The notes below the pieces were generated by a model. It saw nothing but the letters and a program-made list of their open reading frames with translations. It was not told the origin of the DNA and ran no database searches. A stretch of 61,244 nucleotides of DNA, taken from the NCBI GenBank assembly GCA_017443985.1, contig JAFSXR010000012.1, positions 1 to 61,244 of the forward strand, in the 5' to 3' direction. This DNA comes from Synergistaceae bacterium. GTDB lineage: Bacteria; Synergistota; Synergistia; Synergistales; Aminobacteriaceae. Position 1 is the first letter of the stretch; each line of letters opens with the position of its first letter. Below are positions 1 through 9,078 of the stretch, in pieces. The position numbers were made by a program, and so were the translations under genes.

Positions 1-1
1 A

Positions 2-1408
2 CAGCAGCAGACAACACGTTACGAGATGGCTTCAGCTTTAGCCAGAGCGTTAGCAGTTGTTGACATGACAAAGGCAAGCAAACAGGATGTCGAAATGCTC
101 AAGAGACTCGTTGTCGAGTTTAAGGACGAGCTTGAAGCACTCGGCGTTCGCGTTGACGAGCTTGACGAGAGAGTAGCTGTTCTTGAGGACAGACTCGGCG
201 GCTGGCACATTCACGGAGTTTTAGCTCTTGATGTTACGTACCGCAAGAACGATGCACCGACCTCACAGACCAGCTTCACATACGATGATGCAAAGCTGTT
301 CTTCGAGCGTACATGGGGCGAAAATGACGAGTACTTCTTCCAGGCAAGACTGGAGCATGGCGGAGCGAACGTCGCAGCAGACCGTTTCTTTGTAGAAATG
401 CCGTTCTTCTTCGACAGCAGACTTACAGTTGGACGTTTTGCATGGGCATGGGAAGGCGCTTATCGTGTAAAATCGAACATCGGCAACGTCGAGACCGGCG
501 GCTGGGACGGAGCTCACATCATGACCGACTGGTGGTGGGACGGATTCGGATTTACAAAGAACTTTGCACTTGGAAACTTCAAGGCGGTTGTTGCTCACCC
601 GACAAGAACACGTCTTCTTCACGGCGCAGTTAATAATCTTTATGGTACCAACCTTGATGGTCTTAACGCTTGGATGCTCATGCTTGGCTTTGACATGCAG
701 TTCACGGAGCAGTTAGGACTTGATCTTGGCGGTCAGATATTCATCGGCGATAAGTCAGAGCCCGCAACAGGTGGAGCACAAAATAACGATTTAGCGTTTG
801 ACAAGCTCTGGACAGTATGGGGCGGCTTACGCTTCAACTTCAACGACAACGTTGCTTTGAAGGGTATCTTCTATCATCAGAAGATGGATATGGAAGTGGC
901 TGATACGGCCAATAATCGTTGGGCTAGCTATGGCTACGGCACGTTTAACGGCAAAACAGAAGACGGCGCAAACCACTGGGCAATCATGGCTGACATCAAG
1001 CAGGAAGTCCTCAAGTACACCAGCTTATGGCTCGAATACGGCCAGTATGACGCAGGCTTTATCGTGCGCACGGATACTGGAATATTCTACAGCCCGACTC
1101 TTGCCACAAATCATGCTCTGAATAAAACGAATTACTGGAGAGTCGCGCTCGGCCAGCAGTGGAACGACAAGTGGTCAACACATATCTTCTACTACGGATA
1201 CAAGATTGATGACTATGATGGTGCTAACGCTGCCTATGCAAATGGTCAGGATTGGAAGCCTGCAGAGTACGGTCTCGGTGTTCAGTACAAACTCAACGAC
1301 TACACAACGATTGGCTTGAACTACATGCGTGTCAAAGACGGTAAACGCGACAACGGCAACTTAAAAGACGACGACGTAGTCAGAATGAGAACATCAATCA
1401 GCTTCTAG
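2..1408 (+). CDS. SLH-domain outer-membrane porin, 5' end missing
   Basis: The reading frame is open to the left edge, so the gene starts before the window and the Met at 26 is internal. The first visible residues (TTRYEMA) look like the end of an S-layer homology domain, which anchors the outer membrane to peptidoglycan. A coiled coil of roughly 50 residues follows (VDELDERVAVLEDRLGG). The remainder is rich in alternating aromatic and polar residues and ends in ...RTSISF. A terminal Phe is the usual signal for BAM-assembled beta-barrels. This SLH-coiled coil-barrel architecture is known from diderm Negativicutes, Synergistota and related groups. The likely role is a general porin and envelope tether. 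Two hairpins follow the stop codon. Confidence 0.85.
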   Translation, partial: QQQTTRYEMASALARALAVVDMTKASKQDVEMLKRLVVEFKDELEALGVRVDELDERVAVLEDRLGGWHIHGVLALDVTYRKNDAPTSQTSFTYDDAKLFFERTWGENDEYFFQARLEHGGANVAADRFFVEMPFFFDSRLTVGRFAWAWEGAYRVKSNIGNVETGGWDGAHIMTDWWWDGFGFTKNFALGNFKAVVAHPTRTRLLHGAVNNLYGTNLDGLNAWMLMLGFDMQFTEQLGLDLGGQIFIGDKSEPATGGAQNNDLAFDKLWTVWGGLRFNFNDNVALKGIFYHQKMDMEVADTANNRWASYGYGTFNGKTEDGANHWAIMADIKQEVLKYTSLWLEYGQYDAGFIVRTDTGIFYSPTLATNHALNKTNYWRVALGQQWNDKWSTHIFYYGYKIDDYDGANAAYANGQDWKPAEYGLGVQYKLNDYTTIGLNYMRVKDGKRDNGNLKDDDVVRMRTSISF

Positions 1409-1457
1409 TCTGTAGGAAAGTTACAATAGAAACAAATTAACAAAGCGCAATTAAACC

Positions 1458-1500
1458 GAAGGTTCGGAGTGAGATAAAAATCCGGGCCTTCATAAAAAAA
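1458..1500 (+). terminator. Hairpin after porin gene
   Basis: Arms at 1458-1468 and 1481-1491 pair over 11 positions, including two G-T wobbles. An A-rich rather than U-rich tract follows, so this may protect the porin mRNA 3' end or act as a weak terminator. A stronger terminator lies about 30 bp further on. Confidence 0.45.
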
Positions 1501-1522
1501 TTTATAATTAATCGAGAAAATT

Positions 1523-1559
1523 AAAAGCGGTTCTTCCGAGTGTGGGAGACCGCTTTTTT
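1523..1559 (+). terminator. Rho-independent terminator between convergent genes
   Basis: AAAAGCGGT (1523-1531) pairs with ACCGCTTTT (1549-1557), with an inner CTTCC/GGGAG stem, and a T run follows. It ends the porin transcript. Read on the other strand it can also serve the antiporter gene that stops at 1576. Confidence 0.85.
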
Positions 1560-1575
1560 GTTGTGCAAAAAATTT

Positions 1576-3009
1576 TTAGTGAAAATTAGAATTGTTTGTG
1601 TGTATGTGCTGACGGTTGACGAGGCCCTTGCTCCGGGTGTTATTAACTTCAACGGGAACGGCCTGCGAATGTTCCGGCAGCTCTCTTTGAATTTCCCTTA
1701 TACGTTCAATCAAAAGATTAACAATAATTTTATCTTCTTCTTTAGTTGTCAGCGGCTTCTCCTCGACAAGATTTTTATCGTAAGAATGAGACAGAGCGAG
1801 CGACAATTTAGCGCAGGCCGGGCCGATAAGCTCATACAGAACGCTCGAAGCAAGTATGACCGTCCGCAATGCGCTGCCCGTCTCTCCGCCGAGTGTCCGC
1901 GCTCCAAGTTCGGCCAGTCCGATAGCAACGCCGGCCTGAGGAATTAAAGCGAGTCCGAGATAATTTCGTACGAGTTTATTTTTATGCGTCATTAAGCAGC
2001 CGAGAAAAGCTCCTGAATATTTTCCGGCGATCCTCACAAGAAAATACACGACCCCTAAAGTTAATAAAGACGTTCCGCCCTGATTATGTCCGCCCAACAG
2101 CGCGCCAAGCTCAAAGCAGACCCCCGAACGCACAAAGAATAAAAGCAAAATCGGAGGACTGAAATTATTTAACTGCTTGAATAATTTATCGTCGTCTGTG
2201 ATGTTTATGTAAACCGTAGCCATGAACATACAGCCGAGCAGCGGCGAAACTCCGAGCATCTCGCAGATACCGCAGAAGCCGAATAAAACGGCGACTGAAA
2301 TTATTAACCTGTTGTCCGTCGAACGTTCCGGCGGCAGAAGCATTTTTAACAGAACGCCCGACAGCGCGCCTATTATTACGCTCACGAGATTAATAAAAAC
2401 CGGCGCAGCGATATTTTTTATATCGAAGTTCACGCCCGACGCCGAACTCGCAAGAGCGATCGAGATCGCTATGCTGTAGGCAATGAGCCCGACAACGTCA
2501 TCAAGAGCTACGACTTGAAGCAGAGTGTTTACAAAATCGCCGTGTGCTCCGGTCTGTCTGATAGTCATCATTGTAGAAGCCGGAGCAGTCGCAGAAGCAA
2601 GAGCCGCCAAGACCGTTGCGAAGGCCAAGTCCATTTTCAAAACGTAATACGCCGCTATGAATACGAACACCGAAGCCACGCAGGACTCCAGAACCGTAAT
2701 AATTAAAACTTTCGCCCCGTTGCCCTTGAGTGCATTTAATCTGAAAAACTGTCCCGTGCTGAATGCTATGAACGCAAGCGCGATGTTCGGAAGAAAGGCT
2801 GTGCTGTCAGCAACAAAACCAGGCACGAGATTCAAACAGTAAGGCCCGATTAAAATTCCTGTTACTATGTAGGCGGTAACGTTAGGAAGTTTTAATAACT
2901 TTGTTATTCTTGTAAGAGCAAAGCCGAAAAAAAGCATCAAAGCAACCGTCAAGACTCCTCCGCTGGCGGACGCGCCGGCATGAAGAAAATCAACAAACCG
3001 AGCAAACAA
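1576..3009 (-). CDS. Cation:proton antiporter (CPA family)
   Basis: A 477-residue polytopic membrane protein of the Na+/H+ exchanger superfamily (PF00999 type). About 12 hydrophobic segments are followed by a charged cytosolic tail from about residue 410. The early segment with LPNVTAYIVTGILIGPYCL and the later ALDDVVGLIAYS match the family. The paired Asp (DD) is the ion-binding signature of the electrogenic CPA2 branch, and SATAPAS precedes it. The start is TTG at 3009-3007, with GGAGA about 8 nt upstream. No KTN/TrkA regulatory domain is visible, so the transported ion (Na+ or K+) cannot be settled. Monocistronic: a terminator separates it from rlmB. Confidence 0.85.
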   Translation of the reverse strand: MFARFVDFLHAGASASGGVLTVALMLFFGFALTRITKLLKLPNVTAYIVTGILIGPYCLNLVPGFVADSTAFLPNIALAFIAFSTGQFFRLNALKGNGAKVLIITVLESCVASVFVFIAAYYVLKMDLAFATVLAALASATAPASTMMTIRQTGAHGDFVNTLLQVVALDDVVGLIAYSIAISIALASSASGVNFDIKNIAAPVFINLVSVIIGALSGVLLKMLLPPERSTDNRLIISVAVLFGFCGICEMLGVSPLLGCMFMATVYINITDDDKLFKQLNNFSPPILLLFFVRSGVCFELGALLGGHNQGGTSLLTLGVVYFLVRIAGKYSGAFLGCLMTHKNKLVRNYLGLALIPQAGVAIGLAELGARTLGGETGSALRTVILASSVLYELIGPACAKLSLALSHSYDKNLVEEKPLTTKEEDKIIVNLLIERIREIQRELPEHSQAVPVEVNNTRSKGLVNRQHIHTNNSNFH

Positions 3010-3053
3010 TTTTATTCTCTCCTTTCTTTATTTTGTTTGCACATTTCATCAAA

Positions 3054-3090
3054 GCGAAAAAAAATAAAAATTCCCCTTTGTGAAAAGGGG
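3054..3090 (-). terminator. Terminator of helicase-rlmB operon
   Basis: On the minus strand CCCCTTTT-CAC-AAAGGGG (arms at 3084-3090 and 3073-3079) is followed by a long U-rich tract. It lies between the rlmB stop and the antiporter start. Confidence 0.85.
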
Positions 3091-3152
3091 AGCAGTGGAT
3101 TTAATATTAGCGAATTATTTTATCATTTTACGCTGTAATTACATTCAGAATA

Positions 3153-3920
3153 TTACTTATTTTTTTCTTGGCTTCTTGCCCATTCAAAAATTCCAAGCGC
3201 GGCGGCGACGCTCGCATTTAATGACCCTGCGCTGTTTTCTTTAATCGGAATTTTAACGGCCATGTCGCAGTTTTCCATGACGAGCCGCGAAATTCCGAAG
3301 CCTTCAGCACCGATAACGAGGGCAGTTCTTTCCGGCAGCTTTTCTGACCATATTGAAGTCTCTGATTTTTCGCTCAAGCCTACGATCCAAAAATTAAATT
3401 CTTTCAGACGCTCGATAGCTCGTGTTATATTTGCGACTTGAATTAAAGGAAGCCTGAGCGATGCCCCCGCGCTTGTTTTGATTACTGTGTCGTTAGGGAC
3501 TGCCGACCGCCTTTTTGCGTAAATCACGCCTGACGCTCCGCCTGCTTCGGCTGAACGAATGACCGCGCCCAAGTTGTGAGGGTCCTCAATGTGATCAAGA
3601 ATCACCAGCAGGGCTGGGATATTTTTATCGAGAGTTTTCAAAAATTCTTCGAGCTCCGCCGGCTTTGATTGAATAAGTTTGCAGATAACGCCCTGATGTT
3701 TTTCGCCCCCTGAAATTTTATCGAGTGCTTCAGGCGCGACAACCTGATAGACGACTCCTGCGGCACGGGCAGCCGTTAAAACTTCATCGAGAAAAGGCGG
3801 CCTGACGTTATTCGCGATTAATAATTTTCCGCAGAGGCGCGGTGTTTTCTCAAGCAGATCTAAAACGGGCCTGCGTCCCCTGCACAGCGAGGAGTCTGAA
3901 GTTAAATTTTTTTTCATCAT
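3153..3920 (-). CDS. rlmB: SpoU/TrmH-family 23S rRNA methyltransferase (RlmB-like)
   Basis: A 255-residue SPOUT methyltransferase that would 2'-O-methylate a guanosine in 23S rRNA using SAM. An N-terminal substrate-binding domain (CRGRRPVLDLL) precedes the knotted catalytic domain. Visible motifs are motif 1 DHIEDPHNLGAVIRSAEAGG (catalytic Asn and Arg), motif 2 VIGAEGFGIS and motif 3 SAGSLNASVAAAL. The usual family form of motif 3 is SLNVSVA, so this is a mild variant. Two Met codons stand in tandem at the start, directly after the helicase stop, so translation is probably coupled. The exact target nucleotide is inferred from family only. Confidence 0.85.
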   Translation of the reverse strand: MMKKNLTSDSSLCRGRRPVLDLLEKTPRLCGKLLIANNVRPPFLDEVLTAARAAGVVYQVVAPEALDKISGGEKHQGVICKLIQSKPAELEEFLKTLDKNIPALLVILDHIEDPHNLGAVIRSAEAGGASGVIYAKRRSAVPNDTVIKTSAGASLRLPLIQVANITRAIERLKEFNFWIVGLSEKSETSIWSEKLPERTALVIGAEGFGISRLVMENCDMAVKIPIKENSAGSLNASVAAALGIFEWARSQEKNK

Positions 3921-5549
3921 TTAATTTTTTTCGGGATAAAGTCCAAATTTTGAGAGCCCTGCGCGTCCCTGTTCGAGCCTTGAGAGAGCAAGCGGCATCA
4001 ATTCCACAAGAATATAATTATCGTGAAGCCTAATCGCTCCGACTTCGCTGCGTTCAACTTTCAACGACTTGCACAGAGCGTTGAGGACCTGCCCGACGTT
4101 TTTATTATTCTGGCTGCTCGTGAATTTTTTGAAAGAGCCTTTAGGCTTGGAAATTTTTTTACTTCTTGCTTTTTCACTCTTAACCCCTAACTCTTCGCTC
4201 CGCACTCTCTTAAAGCCGGGTTTCTTGTTGCGCTTTTCCGTCTCGTGAGCTAATTCTCTGTCTAAGCTGTAGCCTTTATTTCTTGCGCTCAGCACGGCCA
4301 ATAATTTTGCGATTATGACCTTAGGTTCGGCACGCTGCATTAGATCGCTTGCCCACTTCACGCACTCTCCGTAGTCAGAATCGACAGGAGCCGCAAAAAT
4401 ATCCTGTTCGGCCTGTTCTCTCCAAGCGTCTCGGATTTTTTCGATGTTGGGAATGTCGCGCCATTCTGTTTTTATTTGAGTGCCGCGCAGCATTTCTCTA
4501 AATCTTCCGATTTCGGTCGGCGATAACAACACGATATTAACTCCTTCATGACCGGCACGGCCTGTCCTTCCGCTTCTGTGAATAAAAGTTTCTCTGTCGT
4601 CTGGAAGTCCGAGCTGTATAACGTGGCTCACGCCTTCGATATCAAGACCGCGAGCAGCTACGTTTGTAGCAACGAGACACGGCATAGACCCGGACTTGAA
4701 CGAAGCCAAAACGGCATTGCGCTCGCCCTGCGTCATATCGCCCTGCAAAGCCGCCGCGTTAAAACTGTGGTCTTGGAGTCTTTGAGCGATTTCGATTGAT
4801 TCCATTTTTGTGTGGCAGAAAACTAAACTGCGCGAAGGATGTTCCCACAGCAGAATATCGACAAGGCCCTCAAATCTTTTGTGCGATGGTATCCTGTAAA
4901 CTCTGTGCAAGATGTCCTCATGCTGTTCGCCCTCTTCATCGACTGAAAGAACTATAGGTTCATTGAGGTAACGGCTTGCAAGCTCTTTAACTTCATGTGG
5001 CATTGTCGCGGAAAAAAGCCACCGCCTGCCCTTAGGTATAGCGTTCAAAATGTCCTCGAGCTCTTCACGAAATCCCATGTCGAGCATTAAATCGCCCTCA
5101 TCAAGCACAACGCTTTCAATCTCATCAGTTATCAAAGAACCGCGCTGAATGTGATCGCGGACGCGGCCGGGAGTCCCTGCGATTATTGCGGCTCCGTGCT
5201 TGAGTGTCCTAAGCTGCGGATAAATATCCATGCCTCCGACTAAAGACGCAACCGAAATTCTTAAAAACTTTCCCAAAAATTCTGCTTCGTCGGCAGTCTG
5301 CTGGGCAAGTTCGCGAGTCGGAGCAAGCACCAAAACTTTTGGCGAGCGTTCGCCGATTTTCATCTCCTGCAGCAGCGGCAGAAGAAACGCGAGAGTTTTT
5401 CCTGAACCTGTCTTAGCTCTGACGATTAAATCGTTGTTCCATTCCTCTGAGAGCACTCTGTCCTGAACTTCCATAGGAGCCTCAAAACCGTGCTGCTCAA
5501 TGGCATTTAATAATTCTTTTCGTAACCCGTAAGAATAAAAATCATTCAT
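3921..5549 (-). CDS. deaD: DEAD-box RNA helicase, CsdA/DeaD type
   Basis: A 542-residue ATP-dependent RNA helicase. Motif I AKTGSGKT, PTRELA, TPGR, SAT and HRSGRTGRAG are all present. Motif II reads DEGD instead of DEAD (codons at 5091-5102). A basic linker (about residues 440-480) leads to a C-terminal DbpA/CsdA-type RNA-binding fold (NVGQVLNALCKSL). Known relatives act in ribosome assembly and cold mRNA remodelling, which fits the co-transcribed rRNA methyltransferase. The linker contains RSEELGVKSE, the translation of a degenerate heptamer array (4175-4212). A short ORF, ATG to TGA encoding MKIFHE, has the better-placed SD and overlaps this start. Confidence 0.9.
   Translation of the reverse strand: MNDFYSYGLRKELLNAIEQHGFEAPMEVQDRVLSEEWNNDLIVRAKTGSGKTLAFLLPLLQEMKIGERSPKVLVLAPTRELAQQTADEAEFLGKFLRISVASLVGGMDIYPQLRTLKHGAAIIAGTPGRVRDHIQRGSLITDEIESVVLDEGDLMLDMGFREELEDILNAIPKGRRWLFSATMPHEVKELASRYLNEPIVLSVDEEGEQHEDILHRVYRIPSHKRFEGLVDILLWEHPSRSLVFCHTKMESIEIAQRLQDHSFNAAALQGDMTQGERNAVLASFKSGSMPCLVATNVAARGLDIEGVSHVIQLGLPDDRETFIHRSGRTGRAGHEGVNIVLLSPTEIGRFREMLRGTQIKTEWRDIPNIEKIRDAWREQAEQDIFAAPVDSDYGECVKWASDLMQRAEPKVIIAKLLAVLSARNKGYSLDRELAHETEKRNKKPGFKRVRSEELGVKSEKARSKKISKPKGSFKKFTSSQNNKNVGQVLNALCKSLKVERSEVGAIRLHDNYILVELMPLALSRLEQGRAGLSKFGLYPEKN
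4175..4212 (-). repeat. Heptamer array inside helicase gene
   Basis: Degenerate TAGGAGT-type units read on the minus strand, in frame within the helicase linker. The stops have been lost by substitution, so they encode RSEELGVKSE. Confidence 0.6.
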
Positions 5550-5584
5550 GAAAAATTTTCATTTCTCCTTAAAATTTTTTGTGT

Positions 5585-6208
5585 TTAACGTTCAAAAACC
5601 ATTCTTTGAATTACATCGTCTTCAAGAATAAATCTTATACATGTATCTTCATCGAGGCGGTATTCAACTAGAAATTCATCATCATTTGCGGAATCTTCGC
5701 CCAAAACTTCCGCGATTTTTTCTCTTCCATCGCCGATTTGAATCTCGCCGAACGCGGAGCCTTTGCGCGATATTTCAAGATATTTCAAATATCCGCCGTC
5801 GCTATAGCGGACTTTTGCTTTCGGGCCGTCATAAAATTTCCCTTTGTCGCGTGTTATTCCGTAATTTTGCAAAATATCAACCATGAGGGAATATGTCTTT
5901 GTTCTTTGATTTTTTTCGCTGAATACAGGCACGATATACTTGCCAAAAATCCAAGCAACGTCTTCGCCGTGAGGGTCTTCAATTTCGTACCATATATCGC
6001 CGTCGATTGATGTCTGACTCAAAATAATAACCTGTTCGGGAGTGTTGAGCCGTCCGAGAATTTCGGCGTTAGTGTCAGCTTCTGCACGGTAGCGCACGTA
6101 AGTTCCGGTGCATGTACCAAGTCCGGGAAAAGTAACAAATTTTGCCGCCGCATAAGACGGAGCTGTGAGCAACAAAACCATTGCAATAACTGCTAAAAAC
6201 TTTCTCAT
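5585..6208 (-). CDS. Secreted SH3-like domain protein
   Basis: A 207-residue protein with a clear signal peptide (MRKFLAVIAMVLLLTAPSYA). A bacterial SH3-like domain spans about residues 34-95 (YVRYRAEADTNAEILGRLN, then WYEIEDPHGEDVAWIFGKYI). Such domains bind cell wall or protein ligands in the envelope. The C-terminal half (about 100-207) is acidic and not recognised. The promoter region carries one of three copies of a direct-repeat motif (6311-6331) plus a -10-like box at 6266-6271. Function beyond envelope localisation is unknown. Confidence 0.75.
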   Translation of the reverse strand: MRKFLAVIAMVLLLTAPSYAAAKFVTFPGLGTCTGTYVRYRAEADTNAEILGRLNTPEQVIILSQTSIDGDIWYEIEDPHGEDVAWIFGKYIVPVFSEKNQRTKTYSLMVDILQNYGITRDKGKFYDGPKAKVRYSDGGYLKYLEISRKGSAFGEIQIGDGREKIAEVLGEDSANDDEFLVEYRLDEDTCIRFILEDDVIQRMVFER

Positions 6209-6265
6209 AAAAAATTTCTCCTTAGTCCAATAAAATTTAGATTGAATTATTTTTTGGATAATGTT

Positions 6266-6331
6266 ATAATATTTTAGCAGCTTTCGGAAAAAAACCGAGA
6301 GCTATTTTTTTACCACTACATTTACACCTAC
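6266..6331 (-). promoter_or_regulatory. Direct-repeat operator and -10 box upstream of SH3 gene
   Basis: On the minus strand 6331-6311 reads GTAGGTGTAAAT followed directly by GTAGTGGTA, two imperfect 12-bp direct half-sites. About 40 nt downstream lies AAAATATTATAACAT, whose TATTAT/TATAAC is a -10 candidate at 6271-6263. The same pairing occurs upstream of the sugar kinase and cbiK. An imperfect hairpin (arms around 6283-6302) lies between the two boxes in this copy only. Confidence 0.55.
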
Positions 6332-6404
6332 AAAAATTTCAAAAAATTTTAGCGATTATAAAAATTTACGAGGCAATCAAAAAAAATAGAGTCGCAAAAT
6401 TTTT

Positions 6405-6689
6405 TCAGCCGCTCAAGACAGATTTATAACCCCCCGTTCCATAGTCGAGACATTTTTTCACGCGGCTGATTGTTGCTGTACTCGCGCCTGTTTCGCTCAC
6501 AACTTCGGGATATTTTTTTGACATGCTCAACAATCTTGCGACTTCGAGACGCTGTGCCATCGATTTAATTTCGCCGATCGTCGCAAGATCTTCAAGAAAA
6601 GCATAGACTTCATCAATATCTTTTAATTTCAAAAAGGCGCGGCACAGATTATCCGTCTGCAAATCGCGCCATGAATTTTTTTCAGGCAT
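6405..6689 (-). CDS. YerC/YecD family TrpR-related regulator
   Basis: A 94-residue small helical protein matching the TrpR-like YerC/YecD family: LCRAFLKLKDIDEVYAFLED, then EIKSMAQRLEVARLLSMSK and the helix-turn-helix VVSETGASTATISRVKKCL. The family length is about 95-105 residues, so it is complete. It overlaps the mscS 3' end by 8 bp and is probably translated from the same message. The DNA target and ligand are unknown for this family. Confidence 0.85.
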   Translation of the reverse strand: MPEKNSWRDLQTDNLCRAFLKLKDIDEVYAFLEDLATIGEIKSMAQRLEVARLLSMSKKYPEVVSETGASTATISRVKKCLDYGTGGYKSVLSG

Positions 6690-8979
6690 TTTTTGTATCT
6701 TCCTGAGTATCTTCTTTAATCTCTACGGGCTTCGACTCGTCATTGATGATGTGAATATCTCTTTGAGGGAACGGGATATTAATTCCTTCGCGCTCAAACA
6801 CCGCCGCAATGTGATGACGCATATCGCTTGATACTTTCATTCCCGACGATGTCCGCAGCTCTATCCAGTAATAAACTTCAAAATCAAGAGAACTGTCGCC
6901 AAAGTCCTTGAATATTACGAAAGGCGCAGGATTTTTTAGGACTTGCGAATGATCTCTTGCAACTTCCAGCAAAATTTTCTCGACCCGCCGCGTGTCGGAG
7001 CCGTAAGCTACGCCGACTTTTAATATTTCGCGCTTCTTTAAGTCAGATTTTGTCCAGTTCGTAACGCTGTTCTCAAGAAAATATCTGTTGGGCATGACAA
7101 CATCAAAGCCGTCCCAAGTTTTTATCGTCGTTGAGCGCGAGCCGATGTCATCAACTGTTCCCTGTATTCCCATTACGTCAACAATGTCATTTACTTTGAA
7201 AGGACGCGAGAAAATTACAATGAAGCCGCTGATTAAATTATTAAAGATGTTCTGCATTCCGAAACCTATGCCGACCGCAAAGGCACCGCCCATAAACGCA
7301 AACGCCGTCAAAGGAATTTTTACAATGTTTAAGGCGATTAAAGCGAATGCCACCCATAAGATATAAAATACAATTCTTTGAACACCGTTAGCGGCAGTTA
7401 TGCTGACTTTTTCGCGTCTCAACATTCTGCGCTTGATCCAGTTGCTGCCCCATGAACTTAAAAAGAAACTCGATAAAAATACAAATATAGCGATGATTAA
7501 TTTGCTGACTGTTACGGAATAGCCCTCGCCCTGCCATAATTCAGTGTCCAAAAATCCCATAATTGTATCTTTGCTGAAAGAGCTGACTTTTTCAGCAAGC
7601 CTCAACGCGCTTATGTTGTCATTCGCTTCGTTGTAGAGCCGCTGCTGTAAAAAAATCGCGTCAGGGATCAGTGCCTCGTATCTGTTGCAGATATCCGAAA
7701 CTATTTTTCTGTAATTATTTGCGGCCTGTATAATGCTTTGTTGAACGGTGCTTGCAATTCCTTCAGTCTCTGCATGGGCCTGTATGCTGTCGGCCTGAAG
7801 CAGCAATGTGTTTTCGAGAGTTCTAACGCCCTCAAGCTGTGTAGTAAGGTCGTTGATTCTTGCCTGCGAACTTTCTCGGATCTTCCAAATTTCTTCGCCG
7901 CTTGCTTTGTCATTGAAGAGCTTGAATCTTTCGCGCCATGTCTGCTGAAATTCGAGGTTAATCTCTATTTCATCATCAAGCAAAGCTATCATGTATTCCC
8001 AGTAATTAACTCTTGCGTTTCGTGCCATGTAATGAGCAGATGAGGCGTTAGTCAATACATTTACATCAGCCGAGCCAAGCGCAGCCCGTGAGCGAACTAA
8101 CGAAGCATGAGCCGAGTCAAGAGCCTTCCTTGCATCGTTCAATTCTTTTGTTAAATCATTCAAGCGCGTTTGAATTTTTTCGAGGTTTTTATCTAACAGC
8201 TCTTGAGGAAAAATTAACTTCCCCTGAATATCCGCGAGCCTCCGTCTTAATCGTTGAATTGTGGCTACGTTAGTGTCAAAGTTTTTTCTCTGAGCCTGTA
8301 CCTGCAAGCGAGTCAAAGCTACGTTTAATTTAGCAAGCTCCACTCTTAAAATATAAGTTCGTGGAAGTTCGAGAGCTTCTCCGCCTTCTTGAGCAGCCTT
8401 TAATTTTTTTTGCATCTCAATAGCTTCTGCTAATTCTAATCGTAATTTATTTGTCTTAGTTTGCAGATAAAAAACTTGAACGTCAAGATTGCTTGAAGTT
8501 TTATTAATCTCTTTTCTTAATTCGTCGCTGTAATTAATATCCGGCGACTCTACATTTTTAAGCGAGGCCGCGTCAATTTCTTGAGTCTCTTTGCTATTGC
8601 TCAGAGAAGTCTGATAGAGCGAGTCATACGCAGCATAAGCGACGGTTAATTGCGACAAAACCTGAGTGCGGAGTTCTCTTTGCTCGTCAGTGTAGCCCCA
8701 TGCTGCCATATCGTCCGAAGATTTTTCGGTTAGTATATTAAGCTCCGCGAGTCTTTGTTGAATATCCGAGCTTAAAAGTTTTATGTCGGCAAGTTCAGTT
8801 TCTATTGCAGTTCTTAATTTTGAGAGGTCCGCGCTGATTTCGTTTTGAATTTTAGTTACGTAATCGATAGCAATTTCTTTATTGTTAGCGTCAGCTCCGA
8901 AACCTGCCGAAGGAATTATTGTTAATGTAAAAATTGAAAGAATAAAAATAAAAAACGTGAACGAAAATTTTTTTGCCAC
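6682..8979 (-). CDS. Large MscS-type mechanosensitive channel
   Basis: A 765-residue protein. It has a signal peptide (about residues 1-30), then roughly 400 residues of periplasmic coiled coil, several membrane helices from about 480, and a C-terminal MscS core. In the core, MGGAFAVGIGFGMQNIFNNL is the pore-lining helix and SRPFKVNDIVDVMGIQGTV the beta domain. The layout resembles the long MscK/YbdG-like branch rather than the 286-residue MscS. The start is GTG (8979-8977) with GGGGG about 8 nt upstream. Expected role: emergency release of solutes at hypo-osmotic shock. It is co-transcribed with the yerC-type gene and diverges from the flavoprotein genes. Confidence 0.88.
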   Translation of the reverse strand: MAKKFSFTFFIFILSIFTLTIIPSAGFGADANNKEIAIDYVTKIQNEISADLSKLRTAIETELADIKLLSSDIQQRLAELNILTEKSSDDMAAWGYTDEQRELRTQVLSQLTVAYAAYDSLYQTSLSNSKETQEIDAASLKNVESPDINYSDELRKEINKTSSNLDVQVFYLQTKTNKLRLELAEAIEMQKKLKAAQEGGEALELPRTYILRVELAKLNVALTRLQVQAQRKNFDTNVATIQRLRRRLADIQGKLIFPQELLDKNLEKIQTRLNDLTKELNDARKALDSAHASLVRSRAALGSADVNVLTNASSAHYMARNARVNYWEYMIALLDDEIEINLEFQQTWRERFKLFNDKASGEEIWKIRESSQARINDLTTQLEGVRTLENTLLLQADSIQAHAETEGIASTVQQSIIQAANNYRKIVSDICNRYEALIPDAIFLQQRLYNEANDNISALRLAEKVSSFSKDTIMGFLDTELWQGEGYSVTVSKLIIAIFVFLSSFFLSSWGSNWIKRRMLRREKVSITAANGVQRIVFYILWVAFALIALNIVKIPLTAFAFMGGAFAVGIGFGMQNIFNNLISGFIVIFSRPFKVNDIVDVMGIQGTVDDIGSRSTTIKTWDGFDVVMPNRYFLENSVTNWTKSDLKKREILKVGVAYGSDTRRVEKILLEVARDHSQVLKNPAPFVIFKDFGDSSLDFEVYYWIELRTSSGMKVSSDMRHHIAAVFEREGINIPFPQRDIHIINDESKPVEIKEDTQEDTKNA

Positions 8980-9078
8980 GCAAAAATCCCCCTGTAAAAA
9001 TAAATTTTTAATGTGATTAGATTATATAATATACTCACCGTAATGATATTCAAGATTTTTTATGAGGAGGAACGTGTA

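Noticed and set aside
26-28. ATG 26 as start of the porin
   Set aside because: The frame is open to base 2 and the upstream residues continue an SLH-like motif, so the gene is cut by the window edge.
1540-1947. Plus-strand 135-codon ORF opposite the antiporter
   Set aside because: It lies antisense within a clear membrane protein gene and begins inside the terminator; composition is not protein-like.
9013-9078. Upstream ATG 9013 as start of the first flavoprotein
   Set aside because: No SD there. ATG 9079 has GAGGAGG at 8 nt and begins a proper signal peptide shared with the paralogue.
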